From Brevundimonas viscosa (lineage in GTDB: Bacteria; Pseudomonadota; Alphaproteobacteria; Caulobacterales; Caulobacteraceae), in the NCBI RefSeq assembly GCF_900116065.1, contig NZ_FOZV01000006.1:106535-170534 (forward strand): a DNA stretch of 64,000 bases, read 5' to 3'. Both the position numbers and the translations under genes were made by a program. Of the stretch, positions 43,522 through 54,756 are shown piece after piece (position 1 is the first letter of the stretch; every line of letters starts with the position of its first letter). The notes under the pieces are model-generated. The model had not been told where the DNA came from. It did no database searches and saw only the letters and a program-made list of their open reading frames with translations.

Positions 43522-43535
43522 ACCGTAATTACGGT
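43522..43535. promoter_or_regulatory. 14-bp perfect palindrome upstream of the TonB receptor gene
   Basis: ACCGTAATTACGGT, 133 bp before the receptor start and in the 293-bp gap between divergent genes. It is AT-centred in a GC-rich region and a plausible repressor site. The regulator is unknown. Confidence 0.45.
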
Positions 43536-43667
43536 GGCGAAACCAGCGCGACGGGGCCTAACCTGAGTCAACTGCGGCCGGGATTCTGACCGCGGGGGAA
43601 GGGAATATTTCATTCCAAGGCCGCGACGGCGCGCTCAAGCGCGTCGTCGAACATCAGGAGACGACCT

Positions 43668-46600
43668 TTGAGAAACCAGAAAACCCGCCTGCTGACGACG
43701 ACGATGATCGGGGGCTTCGCCGCTCTCGCCTTCGCCGCCCCGGCCATGGCGCAAGGCGCGCCGGCCCCGCAGGAAGAGACGCAGCTCGGCGAGATCGTCG
43801 TCACGGGCTCGCGCATTCCGCAGACCAACCTGGTGACCACCAGCCCGGTGACCCAGGTCACGGGTGAGGACATCGACGTCGCGGGCGTCACCCGCGTCGA
43901 GGATCTGGTCGCCCAGCTGCCGCAGGCCTTCGCCGCGCAGAACTCGACGGTGTCGAACGGCGCCTCGGGCACCGCGACGGTGTCGCTGCGGAACCTCGGC
44001 TCCTCGCGCACCCTCGTCCTGATCGACGGCCGCCGCATGGGGTACGGCTCGCCCAACGACGACGCCGCCGACCTGAACCAGATCCCGGAACAGCTGGTCG
44101 AGCGCGTCGAGGTCCTGACCGGCGGCGCCTCGGCCGTCTACGGTTCGGACGCCATCGCCGGCGTCGTGAACTTCATCATGAAGAAGGACTTCGAGGGCAT
44201 CCAGCTGGACGCCCAGTACGCCTTCTACCAGCACAACAACGACTATGACGGCGTCGGCAACGTGCGCAACGAGATCGCCCGTCGCGCCCAGACCAACCCG
44301 GCCCAGTTCGTGCTGCCGGACGACAACGTGGTCGATGGCGAGTCGAAGTCGATCAACATGATCATGGGCGTCGCCGCCCCTGACGGCCGCGGCAACCTGA
44401 TGGCCTACGCCGGCTACCGCAACAACAGCCCGGTCCTGCAGGGCCAACGCGACTACTCGTCGTGCGCCCTCGGCGCCCCGAACGCCGGCTCGGGCCCGGA
44501 AACCTTCTCGTGCGGCGGCTCGGGCACCTCGTTCCCGGGCCAGTTCACCGACTTCGGCGGGAACCGCTTCCTGTTCGACCATGATGCGAACCCGGCCACA
44601 CCGTCGATCGACATCAACCCGCTGCCTTCCTATGCTCTCACGGTTGATCAGGGCAGCGGCAACTTCATCGGCTATGATGGTAATGTGAACGCCTATAACT
44701 TCGGGCCGCTGAACTACTACCAGCGACCCGACGAGCGCTACACGCTCGGGGCCTTCGGCCAGTACCAAGTCAATGACAAGGCCGAGGTGTTCGCCCAGCT
44801 GATGTTCTCGGACTACGAGTCGGTGGCGCAGATTGCGCCGTCGGGCAACTTCTTCTCTACCGCTGAGATCAATTGCGACAGCCCGCTGCTGTCAGCCCAG
44901 CAGGCCGCCGCCATTGGCTGTGGCGCTCCCGCGCTCGCGGCCTCGCTCACCATCAATCCCTCGACCGGTCAGCCGTTCTTGGCGGATCCGAACGTCGTGC
45001 CGCTGTACATCGGTCGTCGGAACGTCGAGGGCGGCGGCCGTCAGGACTCGATCAACTACACGTCCTACCGCGGCGTGATCGGCGTCCGCGGCGAGTTCAT
45101 GCCGGGCTGGAACTATGACGTGGCGGCGCAGTTCTCGCGCGTCCGCCTCGCCCGGACCTATCTGAACGACTTCTCGGTCACCCGCCTGACCCGCGCTCTC
45201 GACGTCGTCGACGTCGGCGGCACGCCCACCTGTCGTTCCGTCGTCGACGGCACCGACGCCGCCTGCGTGCCCTACGACATCTTCTCCCCGGGCGGCGTCA
45301 CCCAGGCGGCCCTCGACTACCTGCAGATCCCGCTGATGCAGACCGGTGAAACGACCCAGCAGGTCCTCACCGCGGCGATCACGGGCGACACGGGCTGGTC
45401 GATGCCGACCGCCTCGCGCACCCTGCAGGTCGCCTTCGGCGCCGAGTACCGTCGCGACGCCCTTGGCTCGGTCACCGACAACGCCTTCGCCACGGGCGAC
45501 GGCGCAGGCCAGGGCGGCCCAACCATCGGCTTCAGCGGCGACACCGACGTCGCGGAAATCTTCGGCGAGTTCCAGCTGCCGCTGGCCGACGACCAGCCGT
45601 GGGCCTACTCGGCCTCGATCGACGGCGCCTACCGCCGGTCGGAGTACGAGAACTTCGGCACCGACACCTACAAGATCGGCGCCGACTACGCCCCGGTCGA
45701 GGACATCCGCTTCCGCGCCTCCTACTCGCGCGCGGTGCGGGCTCCGAACGTGATCGAGCTGTTCACCGCCCAGGGCTTCAACCTGTTCGACATGGACTTC
45801 GATCCCTGCGACGATCTGAACGACGACGGCACCGTGAACGGCAGCGTCCCGGCGTCGTGCATCGGCGGCAGCCCGTGGCAGGTCACCGCTGGCCAATCGG
45901 CAGGGGGAGGTCTGAACAGCCCCGCCGGCCAGTACAACTTCCTGCAGGGCGGCAATCCGAATCTGGAGCCGGAAGAAGCCGACACCTTCACGGTCGGCGC
46001 CGTGTGGACGCCCTCGTTCCTGCCGCGCTTCAACCTGTCGGTCGACTGGTTCGACATCCAGGTGGACGGCGCGATCCAGACGCTGGGCGCGCTCAACACC
46101 CTGAGCCTCTGCTACGACCAAGGCGACGCGGATGCCTGTAACCGGATCAACCGCAATCCGGGCAGCGGCCAACTCTGGATCGGCGACGGCAACGTCGAGG
46201 ACCTCAACATCAACATCGGCGGCTTCCAGACCTCGGGCGTCGACATCAACGCCAACTACGGCGTCGATCTCGAAGACTGGGGCGCGCCGGCCTACGGCTC
46301 GCTGGCCTTCTCGTTCGTCGGCACCTGGCTGAACGAACTGGTCACCGACACCGGCGCCGGCCAGACCAACTCGGTCTACGACTGCACCGGCTTCTACGCC
46401 AACCAGTGCGGCGTGCCGAACCCCGAGTGGCGTCACCGCGCCCGGGTGACCTGGGTCTCGCCGTGGGACGTCGACCTGTCGGCGACCTGGCGTCACTTCG
46501 GCGAAGTCGAAATCGCCGTGCTCGGCGCCGACGGCTCGCTGAACAACAGCGCCCCGCGTATCGACCGCTACTTCGATGCGATGAACTACCTGGACCTGGC

Positions 46601-46775
46601 CGCGACCTGGCAGGTGCGTGACACCGTCACGCTCCGCGCCGGCGTGAACAACGTCCTGGATAGCGATCCGCCGCTGTCCTACAGCGTGGGTACGACCGGC
46701 AACGGCAACACCTACCCGCAGCTGTATGATGCGCTGGGCCGCTACTTCTTCTTCGGCGTGACGGCGAACTTCTAA
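43668..46775 (+). CDS. TonB-dependent receptor
   Basis: A 1035-aa outer-membrane receptor. A signal peptide ending APAMAQ is followed by the alphaproteobacterial TonB-box region ETQLGEIVVTGSRI. The plug domain contains SSRTLVLIDGRRM and ERVEVLTGGASAVYGSDAIAGVVNFIMKKDFEG, and the large beta-barrel ends in YFFFGVTANF. Substrates of this subgroup are often carbohydrates or peptides, but it is not determinable here. The start is a TTG at 43668, chosen because AGGAG stands upstream and it gives a full signal peptide; the first ATG is at 43704. A 14-bp palindrome upstream may be an operator. Confidence 0.95.
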   Translation: MRNQKTRLLTTTMIGGFAALAFAAPAMAQGAPAPQEETQLGEIVVTGSRIPQTNLVTTSPVTQVTGEDIDVAGVTRVEDLVAQLPQAFAAQNSTVSNGASGTATVSLRNLGSSRTLVLIDGRRMGYGSPNDDAADLNQIPEQLVERVEVLTGGASAVYGSDAIAGVVNFIMKKDFEGIQLDAQYAFYQHNNDYDGVGNVRNEIARRAQTNPAQFVLPDDNVVDGESKSINMIMGVAAPDGRGNLMAYAGYRNNSPVLQGQRDYSSCALGAPNAGSGPETFSCGGSGTSFPGQFTDFGGNRFLFDHDANPATPSIDINPLPSYALTVDQGSGNFIGYDGNVNAYNFGPLNYYQRPDERYTLGAFGQYQVNDKAEVFAQLMFSDYESVAQIAPSGNFFSTAEINCDSPLLSAQQAAAIGCGAPALAASLTINPSTGQPFLADPNVVPLYIGRRNVEGGGRQDSINYTSYRGVIGVRGEFMPGWNYDVAAQFSRVRLARTYLNDFSVTRLTRALDVVDVGGTPTCRSVVDGTDAACVPYDIFSPGGVTQAALDYLQIPLMQTGETTQQVLTAAITGDTGWSMPTASRTLQVAFGAEYRRDALGSVTDNAFATGDGAGQGGPTIGFSGDTDVAEIFGEFQLPLADDQPWAYSASIDGAYRRSEYENFGTDTYKIGADYAPVEDIRFRASYSRAVRAPNVIELFTAQGFNLFDMDFDPCDDLNDDGTVNGSVPASCIGGSPWQVTAGQSAGGGLNSPAGQYNFLQGGNPNLEPEEADTFTVGAVWTPSFLPRFNLSVDWFDIQVDGAIQTLGALNTLSLCYDQGDADACNRINRNPGSGQLWIGDGNVEDLNINIGGFQTSGVDINANYGVDLEDWGAPAYGSLAFSFVGTWLNELVTDTGAGQTNSVYDCTGFYANQCGVPNPEWRHRARVTWVSPWDVDLSATWRHFGEVEIAVLGADGSLNNSAPRIDRYFDAMNYLDLAATWQVRDTVTLRAGVNNVLDSDPPLSYSVGTTGNGNTYPQLYDALGRYFFFGVTANF

Positions 46776-46796
46776 GCCTGAAGCCTGAGACAAACG

Positions 46797-46829
46797 GGGC
46801 GGCGGATCTTCGGGTCCGCCGCCCTTTTT
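46797..46829 (+). terminator. intrinsic terminator after the TonB receptor
   Basis: GGGCGGCGGA / TCCGCCGCCC stem, loop TCTTCGGG, then TTTTT. Confidence 0.88.
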
Positions 46830-46931
46830 GCTGTCAGGCGAAATGTTCGCGCCGCACAAAAACCATCTGCCGATTCAAGCGTTGCTGCGTCCTGTCGGGG
46901 CGCCGCCGCGCCTGTCCGTTCCGGAGTTCTC

Positions 46932-47474
46932 ATGTTCGCCAGCCTCGCCGCCGCCCTCCTGCTCGCCCAGACCCCGGCCCCCGGCCCCGCCGTCCAGGAG
47001 GGGCCGATCTCCACCGCGGCCGGCGGCGAAAGCGCCGAGGCCCTGCGGCTGCGCGAAGCGGTGGCCTACGCCAACCCCCTGCCGCGCGGCGCGCCCGAGG
47101 CCGACTATCCGCTGGTGGCGTGGTGCGAGGCGCTGGTGAACGGCCACGTAGCGCTGGGCGAGACGCTGACCGGCGCGGACCCGCTCGACCGCGAAATCAT
47201 CCGTCTCGGCAAGCTGGAAGCGGCCGATTTCCGGGCCGCGCTGCAGGCCGCCGAAGCCCGCCAGAGCGCCGCGAGCCGCGCCGCGGCGCGGTCGGCCGCC
47301 GCCGAGGCGACCGCCAAATGGGCCCCGCTGGAGGGTCAGGAGGAGGCAGTGCGCAGCCAGGCCTTCGGCCTGTTCTTCGGTCTTCCCGGCCGCTGCGAGC
47401 ACGCCGCCCGGCGGCTGCGCGAGAACATCACCACGCCGCCCGCCACGCCGGCGGAGGTGGGGCTTGAAGAGTGA
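46932..47474 (+). CDS. secreted hypothetical protein, Ala-rich
   Basis: A 180-aa protein with a short signal (MFASLAAALLLAQTPAP). The mature part is helical and Ala/Glu-rich; it contains two cysteines (PLVAWCEALVNGHVALGETL and LPGRCEHAARRLRENITTP) that could form a disulfide. I do not recognise a family. Convergent with the metH pair across a repeat. Confidence 0.6.
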   Translation: MFASLAAALLLAQTPAPGPAVQEGPISTAAGGESAEALRLREAVAYANPLPRGAPEADYPLVAWCEALVNGHVALGETLTGADPLDREIIRLGKLEAADFRAALQAAEARQSAASRAAARSAAAEATAKWAPLEGQEEAVRSQAFGLFFGLPGRCEHAARRLRENITTPPATPAEVGLEE

Positions 47475-47479
47475 TTGGC

Positions 47480-47555
47480 GACCCGTGACGGGTGACGGGT
47501 GATCAATGCGCGCGACGTGCAGATGACGCGACCCGTCACCAGCCACTGGCCACCC
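47480..47555. repeat. GTGACGGGT-type inverted and direct repeats
   Basis: Perfect 10-bp inverted arms GGTGACGGGT (47491-47500) and ACCCGTCACC (47531-47540), with an extra GTGACGGGT direct copy just before. Lies between convergent stops and may serve as a terminator or dispersed repeat. Confidence 0.55.
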
Positions 47556-47559
47556 GCCG

Positions 47560-50214
<2,655 letters not shown>

Positions 50215-50215
50215 C

Positions 50216-51283
50216 TCAGGCTACCAGTTCAAAGGGTTCGAGGCCCGCCAGGCGCATCGCCCGTGGCCGCTCCGGGATCGCCCGCGGCGTCACGCCGGCC
50301 ACGCCCTCGGCCACATGGCGGATATGCTCCGGCGTCGTGCCGCAGCAGCCGCCGACGATGTTGACCAGCCCGCTGCGCGCCCATTCCTCGATGAAGTGGG
50401 CGGTCTCGTGCGGCTGCTCGTCATACTGGCCCATGGCGTTGGGCAGGCCGGCGTTGGGATAGGCGGCGACCAGGGTGTCGGCCACGCGGCTCAGTTCGGC
50501 GATGAACGGCCGCATCAGCTCGCCGCCCAGGGCGCAGTTGAAGCCGACGGCGAACGGCTTCGCATGGCGCACGCTGTTCCAGAAGGCTTCGGCCGTCTGG
50601 CCCGACAGGGTGCGGCCCGAGCGGTCGACGATGGTGCCCGAGATCCACATCGGCAGCGGCTCCAGTCCCTCATCCTCGAGATCGAGAATCGCCTTGATCG
50701 CCGCCTTGCAGTTCAGGGTGTCGGTGATGGTCTCGATCAGGAACAGATCGACGCCGCCCTGGTGCAGCGCCCGAGCCTGCTGTCGGTAGGCCTCGTAGAC
50801 CTGGTCGAAGGTCACCCCGCGCGCGCCGGGATCGTTCACGTCGGACGACATCGACAGCATCTTGTTCAGCGGCCCGATCGACCCGGCGACGAAGCGCGGC
50901 TTGTGCGGCTCCTGCGCCGTCCACCGGTCCGCCGCCGCCCGGGCCAGCTTCGCGCCTTCCAGGTTGATGTCCCACACCGCCTGTTCGTCGAGGCCGTAGT
51001 CCTCCTGGGCGATGGTGGTGGCCGAGAAGGTGTTGGTCTCGGAGATATCGGCCCCAGCCGCGAAATACTGGTCATGCAGTTCCGCGATGACGTCCGGCCG
51101 GGTCAGGCACAGGATGTCGTTGTTGCCCTTCATCTGGCCGTTGTGGGCGGCGAAGCGCTCGCCGCGGAAGTCGGCCTCGGCCAGGCCGCGACGCTGGATC
51201 ATGACGCCCCAGCTGCCGTCGAGCACCAGGACACGCTCCCGCGCGGCGGCTTTCAGGGCGGAGATGCGTTGGGCCCGGGTCAT
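50216..51283 (-). CDS. metH: methionine synthase, N-terminal homocysteine methyltransferase part
   Basis: A 355-aa homocysteine-binding TIM barrel. Zinc-ligating cysteines are present in GFNCALGG and [13 protein letters not shown]. The N-terminal [16 protein letters not shown] and [14 protein letters not shown] are typical of MetH module 1. It is followed 1 nt after its stop by the rest of MetH. Its ATG overlaps the metF stop by 4 bp. Together the two chains transfer a methyl group from methyl-THF through B12 to homocysteine. Confidence 0.95.
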   Translation of the reverse strand: MTRAQRISALKAAARERVLVLDGSWGVMIQRRGLAEADFRGERFAAHNGQMKGNNDILCLTRPDVIAELHDQYFAAGADISETNTFSATTIAQEDYGLDEQAVWDINLEGAKLARAAADRWTAQEPHKPRFVAGSIGPLNKMLSMSSDVNDPGARGVTFDQVYEAYRQQARALHQGGVDLFLIETITDTLNCKAAIKAILDLEDEGLEPLPMWISGTIVDRSGRTLSGQTAEAFWNSVRHAKPFAVGFNCALGGELMRPFIAELSRVADTLVAAYPNAGLPNAMGQYDEQPHETAHFIEEWARSGLVNIVGGCCGTTPEHIRHVAEGVAGVTPRAIPERPRAMRLAGLEPFELVA

Positions 51284-52233
51284 GCGTCGGTCCTCTCTTC
51301 GCGCACGCCCAGCACCCGGCAGATGGCGTAGACCAGGTCGGCGCGGTTCAGGGTGTAGAAGTGGAAGTCGGCGAAGCCCTCCTCCTGCAGGCGCGCGCAG
51401 GTCTCGGCGGCCACGGAGGCGGCGATCAGCCGGCGGGTCTCGGGGTCGTTGTCCAGGCCGTCGAAATGGGTCGCCAGCCATGCCGGCACCGCCGCGCCGC
51501 AGGCCGCCGACATGCGACGCAGACCGACGAAGTTGGTGACCGGCATGATCCCCGGGATCAGCGGCACGGCGATGCCCGCCGCCCGCACCCTGTCACGGAA
51601 GCGCAGGAAGGCGTCGATGTCGAAGAAGAACTGGCTGATCGCGCGGGTCGCGCCGGCGTCCACCTTGGCCTTCAGCACGTCGATGTCGTGATCGGGCGAC
51701 GGGCTCTCCGGGTGCCCCTCCGGATAGCAGCCGACGCTGATCTCGAAATCGCCGCGTCGGGCGATCGCCGCCGTCAGTTCGGTGGCGTTGGCGTAGCCGT
51801 CGGCGCGCGGGACGTAGGCGCCCCCGATGCCGGCGGCTCCCGGAGGGTCGCCGCGCAGGGCGACGATGTGCCGGACCCCGGCCTCCCGGTAGGCGTCGAT
51901 CACCGCATCGACCTCGCCCCGGCTGGCCTCGACGCAGGTCAGATGGGCGGCGGGGGCCAGATTCGTCTCCGAGAGAATCCGCTGGACGGTCCTGTGGGTG
52001 CGCTCCCGCGTCGAGCCGCCGGCGCCGTAGGTTACCGAGACGAACTCGGGCCGCAGCGGCGCCAGGCGGGTGACCGCCTGCCAGAGATTGGCTTCAGCTT
52101 CATCCGACTTCGGCGGGAAGAACTCGAACGAAACCCGGGGCCGGGATGCGTCATGGCCGGCGCGCGCGACCGGCCCCAGCGGCGACAGCAGCAGGGCGCG
52201 GGCTTCCGACAGGCTGAGGGCTGGACCGGTCAT
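51280..52233 (-). CDS. metF: methylenetetrahydrofolate reductase
   Basis: A 317-aa FAD enzyme that makes 5-methyl-THF for methionine synthase. Signatures are VSFEFFPPKSDEAEANLW, VSVTYGAGGSTRERT, HLTCVEASRGEVDAVIDAYREAGVRHIVALRGDPPG and ISQFFFDIDAFLRFRDRVRAAGI. The ATG at 52233 gives the conserved start; the upstream frame is not used. It overlaps both neighbours by ATGA and so lies in a coupled operon arsR-MT, metF, metH-N, metH-C. Confidence 0.96.
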   Translation of the reverse strand: MTGPALSLSEARALLLSPLGPVARAGHDASRPRVSFEFFPPKSDEAEANLWQAVTRLAPLRPEFVSVTYGAGGSTRERTHRTVQRILSETNLAPAAHLTCVEASRGEVDAVIDAYREAGVRHIVALRGDPPGAAGIGGAYVPRADGYANATELTAAIARRGDFEISVGCYPEGHPESPSPDHDIDVLKAKVDAGATRAISQFFFDIDAFLRFRDRVRAAGIAVPLIPGIMPVTNFVGLRRMSAACGAAVPAWLATHFDGLDNDPETRRLIAASVAAETCARLQEEGFADFHFYTLNRADLVYAICRVLGVREERTDA

Positions 52234-53192
52234 GCCGCGTCCGCCCTCGCGGCGGCCGGCCGCTCGGCGCTCCAGATCGATACCGTCAGACCCTCGGTGT
52301 CCGGCGGCATGATGACGGGCGCGCCCGGCTTCAGGCCGGCGGCCGACAGCCACTCCCGCATCTCCTGGTCGGCAAAGCCCAGCCGGCGATGCTGGTGTTC
52401 CTCGCGCAGATGCTCAAGCGTATGCGGCGCGAAGTCGACGATCAGCAACCGCCCCCCCTCCATCACCAGGCGCGCCGCCTCGGCCACCGCCGCGGCCGGA
52501 TCGGCGAGGTAGTGCAGCACCTGGTGAACCAGCACCAGATCGGCGCTCTGGTCGGGCAGGCGGGTGGCGAAGATGTCGCCATGGCGCAGTTCGACCTTCT
52601 CCAGCCCCGCCCTGGCGACGTTGCTGCGCGCGATGTTGAGCATGTTCTGGCTGAGATCGAGGCCGACCGACATCCGCGCCTTGCCGGCCAGAAGCGTCAG
52701 CATTCGACCCGAGCCGGTCCCGAGGTCCACCACCCGCTCGAACGGTCCCGGACCGGCGATGCGGAGGATGGCGGCCTCGATCTCGCTCTCGCGGACGTAG
52801 AGGGAGCGGATCTGGTCCCACTGCGGGGCGACCCGCTCGAAGTAGGCGCTGGCGGCGGCCTCCCGGTCGCGGCGAACCTCCTCGAGCCGGCGGTCGTCCG
52901 CGGCGCCCGCGCTGCTCTCGAGCAGATCGAGGATGGTGTCGATCAGCCGCCGGGCCGTCGCCGTGGAGGAAACGCGGTAGAAGACCCGAGCCCCGTCCGG
53001 AAACCGTTCGATCAGGCCGGCGTCGGCCATCAGCTTCAGATGCCTCGAGACCCGCGGCTGGCTCTGCTCGAGCACGCCGGACAATTCCATGACCGAAAGC
53101 TCCTCCCCGGCGAGCAGCGACAGGATCCGCAGGCGGGTCGGCTCGCCGGCGGCGCGGAGGGCGTCGACCGTCTGTTCAGGCGTCAGGGACAT
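52230..53192 (-). CDS. ArsR-type regulator fused to a SAM-dependent methyltransferase domain
   Basis: A 320-aa protein. Residues 1-95 are an ArsR winged helix (LRAAGEPTRLRILSLLAGEELSVMELSGVLEQSQPRVSRHLKLMADAGLIERFPDGARVFYRV). Residues about 130-310 are a class I methyltransferase fold (VVDLGTGSGRMLTLLAGKARMSVGLDLSQNMLNIARSNV, DLVLVHQVLHYL). Such regulators of the methionine cycle are thought to sense SAM/SAH (SahR-like). It starts the met operon, with a 20-bp operator just upstream, so it likely autorepresses the operon. Whether the methyltransferase is active is unknown. Confidence 0.9.
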   Translation of the reverse strand: MSLTPEQTVDALRAAGEPTRLRILSLLAGEELSVMELSGVLEQSQPRVSRHLKLMADAGLIERFPDGARVFYRVSSTATARRLIDTILDLLESSAGAADDRRLEEVRRDREAAASAYFERVAPQWDQIRSLYVRESEIEAAILRIAGPGPFERVVDLGTGSGRMLTLLAGKARMSVGLDLSQNMLNIARSNVARAGLEKVELRHGDIFATRLPDQSADLVLVHQVLHYLADPAAAVAEAARLVMEGGRLLIVDFAPHTLEHLREEHQHRRLGFADQEMREWLSAAGLKPGAPVIMPPDTEGLTVSIWSAERPAAARADAA

Positions 53193-53198
53193 GAGATG

Positions 53199-53218
53199 AT
53201 ATAAAGATATCCTTATAT
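53199..53218. promoter_or_regulatory. operator of the methionine operon
   Basis: ATATAAAGATATCCTTATAT, a 20-bp near-perfect dyad (only the fourth base in from the GATATC centre differs between arms), beginning 7 bp upstream of the arsR-MT ATG. AT-rich in a GC-rich region. Very likely the binding site of the regulator encoded next to it. Confidence 0.75.
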
Positions 53219-53299
53219 GATTATGCAAGGAAAATCTCTGGCCAGATCGACCTGACGGGCACAGTCTGTCGACCTGTATTTCACCCCGGATTGAGACCG

Positions 53300-53779
53300 A
53301 TGAGCCCGAGCAGGTCCGTCTTCCTCGTCACCGTCGCCGTCGCCGCCTTCACCGCCCCGGCCGCCCTGGCCCAGGTCGCTCCGGAACCCGGCGCTGGCGG
53401 GGGAATGATGGGACCTCCCCGCGCCGCCGCCGAGGTCCCCGCCTGGGCGGATCGCGTGTTCGACCGGCTGGACGCCGATGCGGACGCCGTCATCACCGGC
53501 CGCGAGCTGATGGTGCTCAGCCGGGGCGAGATCGCCGCCCGCGGAGGGTCGCGCATCCGGGCCATGGTGTCCCAGTCCGACGCCAGCAACGACGCGCGGG
53601 TGACGCGCGAGGAGCTTCAGGTCGGCGCGCTGCGGATGTTCAACCGGATGGACGCGGACGGCGACGGCCGGCTCTCCGACGATGAGCTGCCGCGTCCGCC
53701 GGCGCCGCGCGCCCCGATCGCCATGCCGATGCCGGCCGCCGATCCCATGCCGATGCCCGGCATGGAAGACAACGACTGA
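53300..53779 (+). CDS. secreted EF-hand protein
   Basis: A 159-aa protein with a signal peptide (to about residue 25). Three EF-hand loops are visible: DRLDADADAVITGRELM, SQSDASNDARVTREELQ and NRMDADGDGRLSDDELP, followed by a Pro/Met-rich tail. The second loop lacks some ligands. It is likely a periplasmic calcium-binding protein. The frame also offers a TTG three codons earlier. Divergent from the met operon. Confidence 0.83.
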   Translation: MSPSRSVFLVTVAVAAFTAPAALAQVAPEPGAGGGMMGPPRAAAEVPAWADRVFDRLDADADAVITGRELMVLSRGEIAARGGSRIRAMVSQSDASNDARVTREELQVGALRMFNRMDADGDGRLSDDELPRPPAPRAPIAMPMPAADPMPMPGMEDND

Positions 53780-54703
53780 TTAGGGCTTTCGCGACGGGCC
53801 GCCCAGCGAAACGTCGAGCGCGGTGTAGTCCACGGTCCCGAAGAGCGACTGCGGCTGCGGCTGCGGCTGCGGCTGCGGCGCCGGAGCCGCCGCCGGCAGG
53901 TCGGGCAGCGCCGCGAGCCGCCGCTTGTTGACGTGGCTCTCCGGTCGGGGCGCCGCCGGGTCGGGGAACTCGCCCCGAAAATAGTAGCGCTGCCAGGCCT
54001 GCTTCGCGGCCTCCGGATCCCCGTCGGCGAGGCGGGTGTTGAAGTCCGATCGCACCGCCTTCCACGCCTCGTACTGGCGGCCCAGGTCGCTTTCGGCGTC
54101 CAGCGGGGCGCCGACGGGCTGGAAGGCCTCGATGAGGTGGTGCTGCACCGGCTGGATGAAGCAGAACGGCTCGTCCTTGTCGAAGCGCACCCGTCCCGGG
54201 GCGGTGAAGCGCCAGTTCATGGTGAAGGGGTAGGGCAGCCAGTCGGTCTCGACCAGGCCCTCCAGCGGCGCGATCCCGTGCTTGAAGCGGTTCGGGCTGC
54301 CGCCGCAGCGCAGCGCCCAGCCCGGCGGCGTGCGGAACAGCCAGCCGACGTGGAAGGTCAGGACGCCATGCGTGAAGTGCGACACGGCGAGGTGCTCCAG
54401 CGCCGCCGGATCGCCGTCGGGGAAGAAGCGGATCGATTCCGCGCCCAGGCCTCCGTCCCACTCGGCCTCGAAGCCGACCGGGCACAGGATGTCCCAGCCG
54501 GTGGTGTTGGCCATGCTCAGCGGCAGGCAGCGGTAGGGGTGCCGCGCCGCGAAGGCATCCATCCAGTCGCGTTCGGGCCGGCCGGGAACCAGCTGCGGCG
54601 GATTGGGCTGGGTCGGATAGCACTCCAGCCGCGGCGCGGCGGCGTCGGCTTCGGGCGGGGTCTGGATCGCGGTTTCGCTCACGCGGGCCTCGTGGCTGGA
54701 CAA
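53780..54703 (-). CDS. DUF6065 family protein
   Basis: A 307-aa protein of unknown function. The conserved region is about residues 25-240: LECYPTQPNPPQLVPGRPERDWMDAFAARHPYRCLPLSMANTTGWDILCPVGFEAEWDG, SHFTHGVLTFHVGWLFRTPPGW and KHGIAPLEGLVETDWLPYPFTMNWRFT, the pattern of DUF6065. The C-terminus adds a (PQ)n repeat and a short tail. The GGCTGC hexanucleotide repeat at 53849-53879 encodes the PQ tract and could vary in length without a frameshift. No neighbour gives a clue. Confidence 0.78.
   Translation of the reverse strand: MSSHEARVSETAIQTPPEADAAAPRLECYPTQPNPPQLVPGRPERDWMDAFAARHPYRCLPLSMANTTGWDILCPVGFEAEWDGGLGAESIRFFPDGDPAALEHLAVSHFTHGVLTFHVGWLFRTPPGWALRCGGSPNRFKHGIAPLEGLVETDWLPYPFTMNWRFTAPGRVRFDKDEPFCFIQPVQHHLIEAFQPVGAPLDAESDLGRQYEAWKAVRSDFNTRLADGDPEAAKQAWQRYYFRGEFPDPAAPRPESHVNKRRLAALPDLPAAAPAPQPQPQPQPQSLFGTVDYTALDVSLGGPSRKP
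53849..53879. repeat. hexanucleotide tandem repeat in the DUF6065 gene
   Basis: About five copies of a CTGCGG unit, encoding Pro-Gln pairs on the minus strand. Slippage would change the number of residues only. Confidence 0.8.
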
Positions 54704-54756
54704 CTCTTGCGCGCCATCTGACCGCAGAAGCCGGCGGTCCGCCAGTCGAAAAGGCG

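Noticed and set aside
53193..53299. SAM or SAH riboswitch before the methionine operon
   Set aside because: The regulator start is only a few bases from an operator dyad and there is no room for a structured leader. Control by the encoded ArsR-type protein is a better fit.
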